Shown here piece after piece: positions 8,510 to 17,926 of a stretch of 42,912 bases of DNA. The notes under the pieces were generated by a model, which saw nothing but the letters and a program-made list of their open reading frames with translations, was not told the DNA's origin and searched no databases. The stretch is from Acetatifactor sp. (GTDB lineage: Bacteria; Bacillota; Clostridia; Lachnospirales; Lachnospiraceae). A program made the position numbers and the translations under genes. The stretch is taken from NCBI GenBank assembly GCA_022511465.1, contig JAFLRM010000002.1, forward strand, positions 87,845 to 130,756, in the 5' to 3' direction. Within the stretch, counting starts at the first letter, position 1. Each line of letters starts with the position of its first letter.

Positions 8510-9436
8510 TTATTTTAAGAGTCTGCGGACATTCACCAGCCCCCATCCCTGTTTGTTCCACTCCTCTCCAAGATCTGTGGCCGTGAAGGTCAGTTTTTGA
8601 CGAAACTCTTCCCTGTTTGCCTCCGGATACCGCTGGAAGAAAAGTGCTGCCACACCGGAGATAATAGGTGTGGACATGGAGGTTCCGCTCTTACTCACAT
8701 AGGCATAGCGCACTCTGCCGCCATTCTTCTGGCAAAAAGCGTTACAGGAGGTAATGTCCGTTCCGGGCGCCACAATATCCGGCTTTCTGAGCGAAGAAAG
8801 CGCTCTGCCGCGTCCGGAATAAATCTCACATCTTTTGGGATCATTTCGGCAAAATAACCCGTCGTGACAGCCCACGGTGATGATGTCTCTTCCCTCTCCC
8901 AACAGAGAGATGGATCCGCTCCCCGGTCCCTTGTTTCCAGCAGCACACACCACCGTGATGCCGCTTGCGCACACCTTTTCCAGCTGCCGCCGCAGTGCAT
9001 CCTCCTTACAACGCTCACTCAAAGAGCCGATCCCTACAGAAATATTCAGTATACGGATATGGTACTTTTCCTTCTCCGCAAGCACCCAATTCAGTCCTTC
9101 CAGCATATGCTCCGTTCTGCCGTCGCCATTGTGATCCAGCACCTTTCCTACCACCAGATTTACCCCCGGCGCAACTCCCTGATATCTGCCCCGGGACAAC
9201 GCTCCGCTGCCACAGAGGATCCCGCATACATGTGTGCCGTGTCCGCTGTCATCATATCTATAATCCTGTCTGTTTACAAAATCACGGAATGCGATCAGCC
9301 TCCCCTCCAGATCCGGGTGCTGGCCGACACCGGTGTCCAGAACAGCCACCGTAATTCCCCGTCCTGCCTGAAGACCGAGCTCTTCCGGAATTTCAATCTG
9401 TCTTCTCACTCGTTGCATATAAAATTGCCCTGACAT
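8510..9436 (-). CDS. Subtilisin-like serine protease (S8), without signal peptide
   Basis: The catalytic triad is visible: D34 in VLDTGV, H67 in GHGTHV and S253 in GTSMSTP, with the oxyanion asparagine N168 in AAGNKG. The 308-residue product is essentially only the catalytic domain. It begins without a secretion signal or long propeptide, as in intracellular subtilases. The ATG at 9436 lies inside the arm of a 13-bp hairpin with only a weak AGGA in the loop. The alternative ATG at 9418 gives MQRVRRQIEIPEEL. It follows the two LRR genes on the same strand by 46 bp, but the intervening hairpin could terminate their transcript. A role in processing neighbours is unlikely if it stays in the cytosol. 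Confidence 0.9.
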   Translation of the reverse strand: MSGQFYMQRVRRQIEIPEELGLQAGRGITVAVLDTGVGQHPDLEGRLIAFRDFVNRQDYRYDDSGHGTHVCGILCGSGALSRGRYQGVAPGVNLVVGKVLDHNGDGRTEHMLEGLNWVLAEKEKYHIRILNISVGIGSLSERCKEDALRRQLEKVCASGITVVCAAGNKGPGSGSISLLGEGRDIITVGCHDGLFCRNDPKRCEIYSGRGRALSSLRKPDIVAPGTDITSCNAFCQKNGGRVRYAYVSKSGTSMSTPIISGVAALFFQRYPEANREEFRQKLTFTATDLGEEWNKQGWGLVNVRRLLK

Positions 9437-9463
9437 TCTTTCTTTATCCTATGTCAGGGCAAT
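9424..9463 (-). terminator. 13-bp perfect hairpin overlapping the protease start
   Basis: ATTGCCCTGACAT (9424-9436) and its exact complement (9451-9463) enclose a 14-nt loop. On the minus strand the stem is followed by TTTTAT, like a terminator for the LRR operon. The second arm, however, contains the protease ATG, and the loop holds its weak AGGA. Confidence 0.65.
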
Positions 9464-9482
9464 CCTTTTTGGCACTATCCGC

Positions 9483-11708
9483 TTATATTCTATTTTTCAG
9501 AGGTCTGCCTATCACAAGAACCATACCAGCCAGCAAAAGCAAGCCGCCAACCAGCCACCGATAAATTTTTAGGTGTGAGCTGCCCCCCATGACTGCCGCA
9601 TCGGGCGGAGCTGCCATACTCTCTAAGGTTGTAGTCGTTTGAATCAGATAATCGGTATTTAGCACGGTACCATCACCGTACAGTCCGTACACCGACAGGA
9701 AGTTGGTATCAAAGCGCACGCAGTCCACGCCGTCCACCAGGAGTCTCATGGCGGACACACTCTCCAACTGACCATTGCGGTCTAAGAGAACTACTTGAAC
9801 ACCGGTCTCGGCAAAACGCTCCGGTACAGGCAGAGTCACTGTCAGCACCTGTCTGCCGGTCTTGTTGATAGGAATACCGCTGCTGTCTGTAAGGGACATC
9901 CCATACAGTTGGATATTCGCCGGCATCGTCTGATGCAGATTCCTCTGGAACGCCAACTCCACTTCGGTGCGCACCGCATCGGTCGCTTCCCATATAGAAA
10001 GAGTATAGCTTCTGGATGCGCCGTCCAACTGGGCGAGCGCACCGTCCAGACCGTCCACTTTCACGCCCGACTGTCCGCTCTCCGCTGCGGAGCCCCGATA
10101 AGCCTCATTGGAAAGACGCTCCGCTGAGATCTCATGGACCTTCTCCGGTGCCACGCCCGCATAACCTACGCCGGCGGTCTCAGGAAATGCCTGTAGGCCG
10201 ATCCGTTTTAAGGTAGCCGGAAGAGCTACATGCTCCAAAGCAGTTCCCGCAAAAGCTCTGTCCTTGATATCCGTGACCTGACTGCCAAAAGTTGCCTCTT
10301 TCAAACCGCTGCAGCCCTCAAAGGCCCCCTCACCTATAACAAGAAGACTCTCCGGTAAAATTACATCTGTAATCTCAGTATGATCCTGAAAAACCTCCGC
10401 CGCGATCAGCGTTACACCCTCCGGAACTTCCACCGCACTGCCGCTTCCGCGGTAAGCAACCAGCGTGTTGCCGTTTACCAGGAAATCGCTCTCTCCACCG
10501 GTCCCCGCCAGGAATTGATCCACCCAAGCGGTATGGGCAAAGGCTTTGGGCTCCACATTGATAAGGGTAGTGGGCAAGTTGACCTGTGTCAGGTTGTCAC
10601 AGTGATAAAAAGCTCCATAGGCAATCTCTCTCGTCCCTTCCGGTATCACGAGCTGGCTGACCGAGCTCCTTGCAAAGGCAAACTGTCCAATTTCGTTTAT
10701 CTCTTCCGGCAGCGTCACCGCTTGAAGATTTCTGTTACGATAATAAGCCTGATCCGCCACCGTATCTCCATCCACGATCGTGTATTTGGGAATCGTCGAT
10801 CCTGTGGTACCCTGAACATTGTTCTCAAAATTTGGCTGCACTATCTCAGGAGTAACGGGTGTTATGGACGTTCCACTCAGTACCTCAGGACTTGTGTTGT
10901 CCAGAAAGACCACCGCATGATTCCCCACCACATAGGTGGAACCGAGCACGTCCCCACTGGGCCCTAATATATCCGGATTGATCTGCACATTGTCATCCCG
11001 ATTAGGAATACGGCCACTATTATTAGTGTTTGTATTCGTGTTGGTATTGGTACTAGTACTATTACCGGTGTTGTTATCTGTAGTGTTAGTGCCCGCAGTA
11101 CTGCTGTCCGGCTGATAGTTGGACACATCCTCGTACTCCGGCATCTCTTTCTGTCTCTCGTAAAACTCCTGCGCAAACTTATACGCAAGGCTTCCAGCCA
11201 TACAGTTGATCTTGAGCTTGGCGCAGCCGTCAAATGCGGTCTCATGAATGTGCGACACCACAGCAGGAATGGTAATTTCCTCCATATTGACACAGTCGGC
11301 AAAGGCTCCGATGCCAATTCTGGTGACACTGTTCGGAATGGTCATCCGCTTTAATCCTTTGGCTCCCGCAAAGGCATAATCTCCCACTTCGGTTAGGCCA
11401 CTGCCCAATGACACTGTGCTAAGATTATCACACCCCCAGAAAGCGTACGGCTTGATCTGCTCCACCGAGTTGGGCAGGATCACCCGCGTGATCCTGCCAT
11501 TGTTCTCAAAGGCTCCCTCACCGATCACACTCACAGTGTTAGGAACAGTCACCTCCGTGTCCGTGCCGCGATATTTTGTTAATACATTCCCTTCCATTTG
11601 AAAATCGGAAGCAGATGTTGCAGCATCTGCTTCCGACACAGGAAGCTGCATAATAACCAGTGCTGCGATGATCATCAGGACACCGCACAGCCTTTTTCTC
11701 TTCCTCAT
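9483..11708 (-). CDS. BspA-type leucine-rich repeat surface protein, membrane-anchored
   Basis: A signal peptide (about residues 1-29, hydrophobic VLMIIAALVIM and cleavage near ADA) precedes LRR_5/BspA repeats at about 35-190 and 315-535. The units follow patterns such as GAFENNGRITRVILPNSV. A Thr/Asn-rich linker lies between the blocks, at about 200-240. A C-terminal module (about 565-690) resembles one in the larger LRR neighbour. The final 30 residues form one transmembrane helix with a short basic tail, and there is no LPXTG-like motif, so the protein is membrane-held and not sortase-attached. It starts 21 nt after the large LRR gene with AAGGAAGG before the ATG, so it is probably in the same operon. 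Adhesion is a common role for the family but is not shown here. Confidence 0.88.
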   Translation of the reverse strand: MRKRKRLCGVLMIIAALVIMQLPVSEADAATSASDFQMEGNVLTKYRGTDTEVTVPNTVSVIGEGAFENNGRITRVILPNSVEQIKPYAFWGCDNLSTVSLGSGLTEVGDYAFAGAKGLKRMTIPNSVTRIGIGAFADCVNMEEITIPAVVSHIHETAFDGCAKLKINCMAGSLAYKFAQEFYERQKEMPEYEDVSNYQPDSSTAGTNTTDNNTGNSTSTNTNTNTNTNNSGRIPNRDDNVQINPDILGPSGDVLGSTYVVGNHAVVFLDNTSPEVLSGTSITPVTPEIVQPNFENNVQGTTGSTIPKYTIVDGDTVADQAYYRNRNLQAVTLPEEINEIGQFAFARSSVSQLVIPEGTREIAYGAFYHCDNLTQVNLPTTLINVEPKAFAHTAWVDQFLAGTGGESDFLVNGNTLVAYRGSGSAVEVPEGVTLIAAEVFQDHTEITDVILPESLLVIGEGAFEGCSGLKEATFGSQVTDIKDRAFAGTALEHVALPATLKRIGLQAFPETAGVGYAGVAPEKVHEISAERLSNEAYRGSAAESGQSGVKVDGLDGALAQLDGASRSYTLSIWEATDAVRTEVELAFQRNLHQTMPANIQLYGMSLTDSSGIPINKTGRQVLTVTLPVPERFAETGVQVVLLDRNGQLESVSAMRLLVDGVDCVRFDTNFLSVYGLYGDGTVLNTDYLIQTTTTLESMAAPPDAAVMGGSSHLKIYRWLVGGLLLLAGMVLVIGRPLKNRI

Positions 11709-11729
11709 ATGCCTTCCTTTTACTTTAAA

Positions 11730-14700
11730 CTACGCCATCTGACGCTTCTTTACAGTTTTCTTGTCCTTCTTCATAAAGAACACCATAGATACACAAGCCA
11801 GACCTATGGACAAAAACCACTTGGGATGGATCCCGTCGCCCGTCTTGGGAGTACTGTCAGTGGTTCCCTCAGTCAGGTGCCCCGTGTCCACATAGATCAC
11901 ATAGGGCGAGAAGTGCGTCGCCGTAAAGGTGATACAAGATACACCGGAGATCGTGGTAAACCTTGCAGACAGTTTATCCAGTCTGTCATTCACCACACCT
12001 GCAGCCCGGTTGTTGCCTGCGTAGGTGATCATGGAATCCGGTATAGGCAAGGTGATCGTCACCGACAAACCTGTGGTATCCGTAATCTTATTGTTGCCGG
12101 TGGAATCATACAGGCTGATATCCATCGGGAAGTACTGAATACCGTCCAAACTTCCGTACTCAGCCATCAATGCTTTCACAGCTGCTTCAGCCGCCGCCGA
12201 GCTCTCCGTGATCTTTATCACAAAGTTGTCGGAGGAACCGTTCACCGTAGCGGACACCACTCCGGTATTGGAGAGACCATTTTTATCAATAACAACTGTT
12301 GTTCCTTTGTTGACGGAACCTGTCGATCCGCCCGGACGAGAGCTGTTGCCGGTAGCGGTACTGCCACTTCCCGAGACAACACCGCTTCCGTTACTCTTCT
12401 TGTAGTTCGCCGTCACAACCACATTCTTGGCCGGCATCGTAACCACGGTAGCAGAGACACCGGTACTTGCAATTTTCGTATCCGAGGGTTCGATGGTCCA
12501 GTTGTTAAATGTCATGCCGGATGCTGGATCGTCTGCAACGATGATCGCCTGTGCACCCTCCAGATAACTTCCGGAACCGCTTCCGTTGCGCACGGTCAGA
12601 GTGTAATAATTTCCGGTAGCGCCGGGATTATTCGGATTATTTGGGTTATTAGGGTCATTCGGATTGTTCGGGTTATTAGGGTCATTCGGGTTGTTCGGGT
12701 CATTCGGATTGTTCGGATTATTAGGGTCATTCGGGTTATTCGGGTTGTTCGGGTCATTCGGGTTGCTGCCCGCATTATTCAACTGATATATTGCCCGGAA
12801 TGTCACATCCTCCGCAATTATTTCATAATCGTCAAGGGTATACTTGCCGAGAGGGATCACACACTCCCAACCGATAAGGGTATAGCCTGCAATTTCCGCA
12901 TTGGGAGGCGTAGCACGTTTGCCATTGTCAATTGTATACTCTCCCAGCACTTCATAATCTTTTTCCCCTGATGTTTTACCCAGGAAAGTGACCTTGTGCG
13001 TACCGGAGGCCGGAGTATAGGTCGGATATGCCCTACCATTATCCTGCACATTCGTATACGCGGCTACCGGCTCCCATGACTTGAAAAGATAGCCGTCTAT
13101 GTCCGGAGGCACAAGCTTTCCGTCCTTCATCAGCTTCTCAACATCCACATCCGTGCCGATCAGCACTTCGTCCACAGTGAGCAGAGGAGGATCCTGCATG
13201 GTATTATCTTTATAGAACTTGACTGTAAAGTACTGCTCCGGAGCTTTCTCCTCAGAGTTGATGCCCTTACTCTCCGCATAACGATCTGCGAAAGAACCCG
13301 CCTGAGTATAGAACGTCAGGTTTGAGAGTTCCGTGCCCGGATATTTACTGTCAGAGTACTCATTTCCAAACGCATCCGAATCAATGATCTGTACATTATC
13401 CCCTGTAAACTCCAACCACTCTATCGTGCTGTCCGAAAAAGCATTTTTGTTGATGGTAGTCGCGCTGTAGGGCAGCATTACACTGTATAGCTTAGGAGTA
13501 CACTGGAAGGCACTATCCGAAATCACTTTTACACTGGATTTTCTCAAGTCCACGGAGCTCACATTGGTCTCCATAAAAGCCTCCGGCGCGATCTCAGTCG
13601 CTCTCTCCAAAAGATCAGCACTCACCGTACCAATCTTTCTGCCCGGAAGATACTCGATCACCCTGGTGATCGTTCCATCGCCGGCCGGTCCATAGATAAT
13701 GGAATTTTCACAGGTAAAGTAGGCGCTCTCCGGGAAGTCTACCGCAGCCAACTGTTCACACAGCGTGAAAGGCCGTTTCCCCATCGTCTTCACAGAGGAA
13801 GTGACGCTTACATTCTGCAGGTTATCACAGCCACGGAATGCATAATCACCAATCTTTTGCGTATCTCCATAAATATACACTGTCCCAAGGGTATCACAAT
13901 CATCTAAGAGCAGAGGATCGATCTCGTTAAAGCCGTTGATGGTGAGGGTCTTCGTCCTTTCTGCCGAAAATATATCCCGATAACTACCGACCGCAAAGTC
14001 CTCTGCCTCATTTTGGGTAAACAAGCTTACCTCTGCCGCCGCATTCCCGTCCGATACGTCGGATGTAAACGTCTTAACAGACTCCACACCGTCCGGTATC
14101 ACGATTTCCGTGACAGCGGTCAACAGATCCTTCTCCGCAGATGTCATGCCGGAATAATTCTTTGCGAAGAAACTGGATATTTTACTGGGAGCATTTCCTC
14201 TCGCGGCCAGATAGTCTGCATCATTCTCGATGTAGAGCAGATTACTCCATCCGATCTTCACACCCTTGTTATCAGTCAGTCCGGTATTGTCAGACGCCAG
14301 GTTGGAAAGGGTCGGATACGCGATCAACTCGTTGCGCCTACCTTCAGCCTTGTTGGGATTGTAACGCACGATCAGATTACTCGGCCAGCCGCTGCAATAA
14401 GTAATGTATGTATTGGGGGTCTGTGATGCCCTCTCAATATTGTTATTCGGATCCATCGCAAACTTATACGGAACGCTATCATAAGAGATCGGTCCCACAA
14501 AGAACAGTTGAGGTGTCCCCTCAGTCCAATCCGCCTTACCGTTCTTATCAGCGTCTGTCTCCCCGTTAGGACACTTTACTTCTACCTCCTTACCATCTTT
14601 CTCTACCACATAAGAAGTATGCGATACGGCATCCTGCGTATCAAATGCGTTCTTTCCAATACCATTCGGTCGGAGGTTTACCGGTTCCTCGAAGATAACG

Positions 14701-16586
14701 GTTTCCAGATTGTGACATCCCACAAAGGCTTCATCGCCGATCGAGGTGACCGTGGATGGGATTATCACACTCTCCAGTAAACAATTGCGACGAAAACCTG
14801 TCGTGAGGGTCGTGACAGATTTGGGACCAATTGTGCCCGGAATGGTAACATTCTTCATACCCGGATCGATCTGCACATAATACAGTTCATTATCCCCCCT
14901 GACGCGGTATACGGCTCTATATCCATCCTTGTCCTTGAGGGTCAATTCATAGATATCCTGATTCAAAAACTTAAATGCAAACATATGCTCGCTTGCCATT
15001 TTATGCAGAGCCGACGCCGGAGTTGTCTCCCCAATGTCTGCATATCCCTCAATATAGAACGTCTCATTCTTCAGAGCTGAGCGGAACTGATCTAACGTAA
15101 AGGTAAATCCCCCTCTTTTATCGTCATCTACGAATGTGAAATTGTTAGCAGAGCCTGCGATCACTTTAATGTATTGCAGACCGGTACACCCCTGTAGAAT
15201 ACTGATGGGGACTCCGTTCTCCCAGCCCTTCACCTTTCTTGTAGTACCGGCATCGATATATCCGGAGGGTATAGTCAGTGACTGCAGCACAGTACAATCT
15301 TTAAATACAAATTCGCCCAATTCTTCTAGATGAGATATATTGGACAGATCGCAACTGGCCAGCGTAGCACACCCGGAAAACGCATAGTCTCCAATCTTTG
15401 AAGTATTGACCGGCACTTGAAAGCTTGAAAGTCTGATGCAATTTTCGAACGCACGGGCGCCGATCATTTTCAATCCGGCCTCTGCAGGAAAAGTAACGCT
15501 GGAAAGATTAGTACAGGTCGAAAACGCACCATCTCCTATCACACTCAGGCTCTTATTGAAAGTGACACTGCTCAGGCTGGTACAATTGGCAAAAGCATAA
15601 TCACCGATCCCCTCCAGATTCTCACCAAAAACTATCGACTGGATATTGGTCCCGGCAAATACTCCTTGATTGGGAGCCTGAATATAGCCATGATCAGTAG
15701 AAGGGGCAATTCCCCAGTTTTTATCAGTATCTTGTCTCAAATACTGCTTTCCAATATACTGCACCGGAATATCCGCATACCGGTTTGTATAAGCCAAGGG
15801 ATCTGCCTTGTCAAAATCATCAAGCTTGTCACCGGCAGCGCCATCTTTTTTATAAAGCAGTCCCTCCGATGCCTCAACCTTCATCCAGGTTTCCTTAGTA
15901 CGAGAATAACAAGGGTAGAATTTGTCTTCCATGACAGGTGATACAGCATATGTTACTCCGTAGAGTTCCACAGTCCCATTCTCAAGCCCCGGATTACTCA
16001 GATAAATAATCCAGTTACCATTTTCATCTGCCTCACCATCATATGGATCACCACCACTTACTGTCGACGGTTTTTCTATAGGCGTCCTAGTATATTGATC
16101 CAGCACATTATACTTATATCCTCCATACACGGATACCGCCTGTTCCCTCTGTCTAAACCACAAGAAGCCCTTTGGGCCATAGGCAGTCAGATAGCCTTCT
16201 TCATTCCATCTGTAAGCATCCACCATATTGGGGACAACTACCGACGAAGACTGATCCCCACAGCGCAGCAAAACCGCTTTCGGATGATCCTGTGAACCAA
16301 TAACGGCAAATTGGAACATTTCCGTCTCATCACTGTATATAGTATCGCCATTTCCCCATGGACTGCTATCCTTCGTGATGGTAGGGATAAAAGATTCGTC
16401 ATCATCCGGCACAAAGACCTTGGCCTTAATCGTTGCGCTCCCTTCAGTGTATCCGGACGGATCAAATGCCTGCAAGCTGTCCACCGGAATTGCCGCTACT
16501 GCAATAGCAGATGCCAGGAACAAACTTCCCAGCGTCTTCCTGACAGTCTTCTTCAATCTTCTCTTCTTTTTTACAGCCTTCGCCAT
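11730..16586 (-). CDS. Large BspA-type LRR protein with TPKTG sorting signal
   Basis: The 1618-residue protein has a signal peptide (about 1-38, basic start then LGSLFLASAIAVAAIP). BspA-type LRR blocks lie at about residues 309-432, 579-635 and 882-1082. Two beta-grasp-like InlB-type segments follow at about 1120-1265, containing GYLFKSWEP and GYTLIGWEC. An Asn/Pro/Asp repeat covers about 1270-1325. Next come a repeat of the GSYLEGAQAIIVADDP type, a Ser/Gly/Thr linker, and a module shared with the 741-residue neighbour. The C terminus is TPKTGDG, a hydrophobic helix and a KKDKKTVKKR tail, a sorting signal that suits the upstream class B sortase. Its ribosome site AAAGGAG overlaps the last codons of the sortase gene. 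Confidence 0.9.
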   Translation of the reverse strand: MAKAVKKKRRLKKTVRKTLGSLFLASAIAVAAIPVDSLQAFDPSGYTEGSATIKAKVFVPDDDESFIPTITKDSSPWGNGDTIYSDETEMFQFAVIGSQDHPKAVLLRCGDQSSSVVVPNMVDAYRWNEEGYLTAYGPKGFLWFRQREQAVSVYGGYKYNVLDQYTRTPIEKPSTVSGGDPYDGEADENGNWIIYLSNPGLENGTVELYGVTYAVSPVMEDKFYPCYSRTKETWMKVEASEGLLYKKDGAAGDKLDDFDKADPLAYTNRYADIPVQYIGKQYLRQDTDKNWGIAPSTDHGYIQAPNQGVFAGTNIQSIVFGENLEGIGDYAFANCTSLSSVTFNKSLSVIGDGAFSTCTNLSSVTFPAEAGLKMIGARAFENCIRLSSFQVPVNTSKIGDYAFSGCATLASCDLSNISHLEELGEFVFKDCTVLQSLTIPSGYIDAGTTRKVKGWENGVPISILQGCTGLQYIKVIAGSANNFTFVDDDKRGGFTFTLDQFRSALKNETFYIEGYADIGETTPASALHKMASEHMFAFKFLNQDIYELTLKDKDGYRAVYRVRGDNELYYVQIDPGMKNVTIPGTIGPKSVTTLTTGFRRNCLLESVIIPSTVTSIGDEAFVGCHNLETVIFEEPVNLRPNGIGKNAFDTQDAVSHTSYVVEKDGKEVEVKCPNGETDADKNGKADWTEGTPQLFFVGPISYDSVPYKFAMDPNNNIERASQTPNTYITYCSGWPSNLIVRYNPNKAEGRRNELIAYPTLSNLASDNTGLTDNKGVKIGWSNLLYIENDADYLAARGNAPSKISSFFAKNYSGMTSAEKDLLTAVTEIVIPDGVESVKTFTSDVSDGNAAAEVSLFTQNEAEDFAVGSYRDIFSAERTKTLTINGFNEIDPLLLDDCDTLGTVYIYGDTQKIGDYAFRGCDNLQNVSVTSSVKTMGKRPFTLCEQLAAVDFPESAYFTCENSIIYGPAGDGTITRVIEYLPGRKIGTVSADLLERATEIAPEAFMETNVSSVDLRKSSVKVISDSAFQCTPKLYSVMLPYSATTINKNAFSDSTIEWLEFTGDNVQIIDSDAFGNEYSDSKYPGTELSNLTFYTQAGSFADRYAESKGINSEEKAPEQYFTVKFYKDNTMQDPPLLTVDEVLIGTDVDVEKLMKDGKLVPPDIDGYLFKSWEPVAAYTNVQDNGRAYPTYTPASGTHKVTFLGKTSGEKDYEVLGEYTIDNGKRATPPNAEIAGYTLIGWECVIPLGKYTLDDYEIIAEDVTFRAIYQLNNAGSNPNDPNNPNNPNDPNNPNNPNDPNNPNDPNNPNNPNDPNNPNNPNNPGATGNYYTLTVRNGSGSGSYLEGAQAIIVADDPASGMTFNNWTIEPSDTKIASTGVSATVVTMPAKNVVVTANYKKSNGSGVVSGSGSTATGNSSRPGGSTGSVNKGTTVVIDKNGLSNTGVVSATVNGSSDNFVIKITESSAAAEAAVKALMAEYGSLDGIQYFPMDISLYDSTGNNKITDTTGLSVTITLPIPDSMITYAGNNRAAGVVNDRLDKLSARFTTISGVSCITFTATHFSPYVIYVDTGHLTEGTTDSTPKTGDGIHPKWFLSIGLACVSMVFFMKKDKKTVKKRQMA
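12613..12777 (-). repeat. Tandem repeat encoding Asn-Pro-Asn/Asp spacer
   Basis: About 165 bp of 9-bp steps, built of variants of GGGTTATTC and GGGTCATTC on the plus strand, encode NPN and NPD triplets. The steps are near-identical, so copy number may vary between strains. It separates the ligand-facing part from the wall-proximal part of the large LRR protein. Confidence 0.9.
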
Positions 16587-16591
16587 GTTCT

Positions 16592-17773
16592 TTACTCCTT
16601 TGCCGTGACTCTCTTTGCTACCACTACGAATCTGCCGTTCGTCTCCTGATAATCACAGGTGGACAGGGTCAACAGCTGATCCCCGTACCGGGCCGTCACC
16701 CCTGTATCGTACAGGGAAATGGCCGCCATCTCCTGCATGTTGGAGTCAAACTCCTGCTCGCTGGCCGCATCTATAAACTGATAATACTTAAAAACAATCT
16801 CTTCCTCACTGTACACCCTTGAGCGGAACACATACATCACCTGATACAGGCCGTGCTCATAGATCGTGTCAAACTCTATGTAGGGGTGCTCCTCCGCATA
16901 CTTCTGGGAGGCATATTTATCCAAGTCTCCAAACATCCGGCCGCTCTGCATATGATGCCCGTACAGGATGTAGTTGGTGCTGGGCTTTAATACATCACAG
17001 TCCTTATCCATAAATATGGAACCGTTCTTGTCGTATTCCTGATTCAGATTATGATCTAAATAATACTCGTTATTATTTGTCTGCATCACAGGATAATCTA
17101 TTTTTGTATCGTCAATTTTAAGCCATCCTATTAGCTTTTGGTTCTTATTTAATAAATTTTTATATTCGTCCAGCACCTCCGGGATCTCCCTGTCCGGATC
17201 GTCGTAATGAATAACAGGTGTGTAGGTAACCTGTGGGTTCTCGGCAGCATTCTCCCGAATCTCGCTCCACCGCTCATAGGTGGACCGCGTCCGGTAGTCA
17301 AAGTAGGAATAAACGGAAAAATATCCCAGACAGGCGAGGCTGACAAGACTGCACAGGAGAATCAGCTGCTTCCTGCGCTTCTCCCGCTGCTTCAACGCAT
17401 CCTCCACGTACTTGTCCATTTCTGTGGACACGGGGACATTTGCCGCCACAGGGGTTTTTGCGGCCTTCCCGGAGACTTTTGATCCGGTCTCTTGCCCGGA
17501 TAGCTTTTTCCCGGAAACACCTTTTCCCGTTTGGCTCGCAGGCGCTTTCTTCACAAGATCGTCAATCTCATCCTGAAAGTCCTGCCCCAGAAGCGTGTAG
17601 AATTTATGTTGACCGCTATGTAGTTCCTGACTCAGCTGCTTTAGCGCGACCGGATCATTTCCTTTCACCCGCTGTCGCAGCTTATCGATCAGCTCCTTGT
17701 CGCGGCTGGCTCTCGCGTAGTCCGACTGCGTCCGAAACTGCCTGCCCTCCACAACGTATGTCTTCTGCGTCAT
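16592..17773 (-). CDS. Class B sortase with long cytoplasmic N-terminal region
   Basis: Sortases are membrane transpeptidases that attach proteins with a C-terminal sorting motif to peptidoglycan. Catalytic residues are H273 (LYGHHM), C373 (LSTCDY) and R381 (NGRFVVVAKR), all in the class B spacing. Residues 136-157 form the membrane anchor. Unusually, about 135 charged, Ser/Gly/Lys-rich residues precede it and should be cytoplasmic. Typical sortases have fewer than 40. The 393-residue length reflects this. It is the first gene of the surface operon and is followed after 5 nt by a gene whose product ends in TPKTGDG. C. difficile SrtB uses (S/P)PXTG motifs, so the neighbour is a credible substrate. 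Confidence 0.92.
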   Translation of the reverse strand: MTQKTYVVEGRQFRTQSDYARASRDKELIDKLRQRVKGNDPVALKQLSQELHSGQHKFYTLLGQDFQDEIDDLVKKAPASQTGKGVSGKKLSGQETGSKVSGKAAKTPVAANVPVSTEMDKYVEDALKQREKRRKQLILLCSLVSLACLGYFSVYSYFDYRTRSTYERWSEIRENAAENPQVTYTPVIHYDDPDREIPEVLDEYKNLLNKNQKLIGWLKIDDTKIDYPVMQTNNNEYYLDHNLNQEYDKNGSIFMDKDCDVLKPSTNYILYGHHMQSGRMFGDLDKYASQKYAEEHPYIEFDTIYEHGLYQVMYVFRSRVYSEEEIVFKYYQFIDAASEQEFDSNMQEMAAISLYDTGVTARYGDQLLTLSTCDYQETNGRFVVVAKRVTAKE

Positions 17774-17813
17774 GTTAATCCCTTTTTCCGATTCGCATTA
17801 TCCTACATCTTCT

Positions 17814-17841
17814 ATTTTACTCCATGTTGAAATTTATGCAA
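17814..17841 (-). promoter_or_regulatory. Promoter of the sortase-LRR operon
   Basis: On the minus strand the -35 TTGCAT lies at 17836-17841 and the -10 TAAAAT at 17814-17819, with a 16-bp spacer. Confidence 0.6.
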
Positions 17842-17873
17842 GTGTTTTTGGAAAAAAACTCTCTCTGGAAACA

Positions 17874-17902
17874 TTGACATGCCATAACGCATAGAATAAA
17901 CC
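17874..17902 (+). promoter_or_regulatory. Possible sporulation-type or sigma-A promoter of the high-cysteine gene
   Basis: CATAGAATA (17890-17898) matches the sigma-E/K -10 pattern CATANNNTA. A TTGACA at 17874-17879 with a poor TAAACC -10 at 17897-17902 is the sigma-A alternative. The choice is open. Confidence 0.4.
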
Positions 17903-17926
17903 ATAATAAAACTTGGAGGCAAAACA

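Noticed and set aside
12613..12777. CRISPR-like short repeats
   Set aside because: The units are contiguous 9-bp coding steps without spacers inside a long reading frame, and no cas genes are present.
11598..12971. 457-residue plus-strand frame with Ile/Val/Arg repeats
   Set aside because: The repeats are the antisense reading of the Asn/Pro spacer in the large LRR gene, so the frame is a composition artefact.
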